Of a stretch of DNA of 64,000 nt, positions 62,674 through 64,000 are shown in pieces (position 1 is the first letter of the stretch; each line of letters opens with the position of its first letter). The notes below the pieces were generated by a model, which saw nothing but the letters and a program-made list of their open reading frames with translations, was not told the DNA's origin and did no database searches. Source of the stretch: Parapristionchus giblindavisi (lineage: Eukaryota; Nematoda; Chromadorea; Rhabditida; Diplogasteridae); contig CALSFV010000299.1 of assembly GCA_943737045.1 (NCBI GenBank), positions 1 to 64,000 on the forward strand. The letters run 5' to 3'. A program made the position numbers and the translations under genes.

Positions 62674-63167
62674 ATGCATATACGTTGCAACAGAACTGAT
62701 CGTGAGAAAAGAAAAGATATGATTGACCAGCAATGGTCTATGGTTGCGAGAAGTAGAACCTTGACCTTTGATCTCTTGATCTTTGATATCTGATCTCCTC
62801 TCCTATAGTTAATCTATGATCTCTTTCTCTCTGATTTTGCTACTGGAAAAGTGTGATGCGTATCTGAGAGAGGTACGGTGATCTTTGATCTTTGAACTTT
62901 GATCTTGTATTGCCTATTCCCCCACACTCTTTTAGTATAGCAGTTGATTCGACGTTTCACGCATATTGTTTGGTTGAAGTGTGGCATGTGATACGTTGCT
63001 TTAATCCGATTCCTTACTTAGAAAAGAAAAGATATGATCGACGAGCAATGGTTGACCAACTGTGAGAAGTTGATCTCTTGATCATTGATCTCTTGATCTT
63101 TCACCTCTTGATGATCTTTGATCTCTTGATCTTTGGTCTCTTGATGTTTGATCACTGATCTCTAAAT

Positions 63168-63370
63168 CATAGGTCGAAAAGTATGTTACAAAGTACCAAG
63201 CCTGACCGCATTTTGAGCCAAAATTTCCAAAAAAATCGTAAAACCTGACCGCATTTGAGACAAAATTTCACAAAAATCGAAAAACCTGACCGCATTTTGA
63301 GCCAAGTTTGCCTAAAATTGAAAAACCTGACCGCATTTTAAAATCCGATAACCTAGCTATTCGACCTATG
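63168..63370. mobile_element. Family B MITE in the ttc27 duplicate
   Basis: Ends CATAGGTCGAAAAG and CTATTCGACCTATG. A perfect 8-bp duplication CTCTAAAT lies at 63160-63167 and 63371-63378. It is absent from the parent intron 7 near 36930. Confidence 0.88.
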
Positions 63371-64000
63371 CTCTAAATCTTTGATCTCTTGCTCAATGAT
63401 CCCCCTATTCAGATCATCGCCCGTCGTCGTTGTTGGTCAGTTCAGTGTGCCGCACTCACTCTCCGCTCACTCTTTGAGAGAAAGAGCAAACAAAGAGTGG
63501 AGAGAGCCTGTCAACAGATGGAACATATTGTGCATCTACAGATGGCAGTTGAGGTACGGTAGGAGAAGGGGTGGGCCGAGGGTTACGGTAGATAGATGGG
63601 TGAGAAGTTACCGTAGATGATTATATGGCTTGTGGCACTAATTTACGTCGTCAAATCGATTTGATATTGGTAACTCATCTTATCTAAATTGCTTACTACA
63701 CAATACTGGCAGGTCTTGAAGAGAGGCTCTGCTTCTGGAAGTTAGAGTGCTCAACAGTGAAGACTATCATGTAAAAGGGCATGTGTAGCATATATTTTAA
63801 GAGAGATGGTCATTAAGACTCGACCACCCCCGGACACGTGCGCTAGCAATGGGAACTGGGGGTCCATACTTGGGTGTTAGGAGTGTCACCGGCCCTTATT
63901 ACACAAAACAGCAGAAATTTCCTGTTTGTGCCCTCAGGCTATTAGAAAAATTAATTTAAGTGCAAAAACGTTTAAAAATCATAATTTCTCAAATTGTTGA

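Larger units (their letters stand above)
58787..63801 (+). pseudogene. Partial, broken duplicate of ttc27 exons 2-8
   Basis: Copies of exon 2 (58787-58867, one base shorter than the original), only the last 27 bases of exon 3 (59097-59123), exon 4 (60034-60137), exon 5 (60399-60508, five bases short at its start), exon 6 (61084-61191), exon 7 (61955-62101), a second partial exon 7 end (62837-62872) and exon 8 (63413-63553). Introns are also homologous. Similarity ends near 63801, in the counterpart of intron 8. The frameshift in exon 2, loss of exon 3, the shifted exon 5 start and absence of exon 1 mean it cannot make the protein. Exons 4, 6, 7 and 8 remain open and very close to the parent. 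Confidence 0.85.

Overview
The window is nuclear DNA from a nematode. The evidence is split genes with short exons and long AT-rich introns, (T)TTTCAG-type acceptors, start codons 1 to 20 bases after a trans-splice-like acceptor, a BEL/Pao and a mariner element, and many small inverted-repeat elements. The introns are rich in TACGGTAG and GATCTTTGATC motifs, which would fit a rhabditid or diplogastrid worm, but I cannot name the genus.

Four protein genes can be rebuilt exon by exon, and all splice phases agree. (1) naa80, minus strand, 1057-2622: actin N-terminal acetyltransferase, 221 aa, with a tRNA-Glu(CTC) gene inside intron 3. (2) noc4/NOC4L, plus strand, 2944-20993: a 515-aa ribosome-biogenesis factor in 14 exons, divergent from naa80 across about 300 bp. 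(3) tbp, plus, 21270-29733: the TATA-binding protein, 371 aa in 10 exons, starting only 277 bp after noc4 ends (possible operon). (4) ttc27, plus, 31294-55852: a 770-aa TPR protein in 21 exons. One ttc27 acceptor (exon 16) lacks AG. Downstream, 58.79-63.80 kb, lies a partial and broken duplicate of ttc27 exons 2-8.

About half of the window is mobile DNA inside introns. ttc27 intron 18 (11.3 kb) holds a near-palindromic element into which a complete BEL/Pao retrotransposon has inserted: two apparently identical 685-bp LTRs, a 5-bp target duplication and one 1906-codon polyprotein frame. ttc27 intron 3 has a broken mariner, and intron 11 has a second large palindrome carrying a LINE scrap. At least six short inverted-repeat families begin with 5'-CATA, and most well-preserved copies are flanked by 8-bp target duplications. 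Two hAT-like elements (CAGGG ends) also occur.

The most unusual observations are: (a) the BEL leader is complementary both to the 3' end and to the anticodon arm of tRNA-Gly(GCC); (b) splice-donor regions are amplified in tandem in tbp (7 copies of 76 bp) and ttc27 (3 copies); (c) the CATA-ended elements seem to form one mobilisation group, with natural empty sites supplied by the ttc27 duplication; (d) a non-AG acceptor in ttc27; and (e) an intronic repeat motif that has become protein repeats in naa80.
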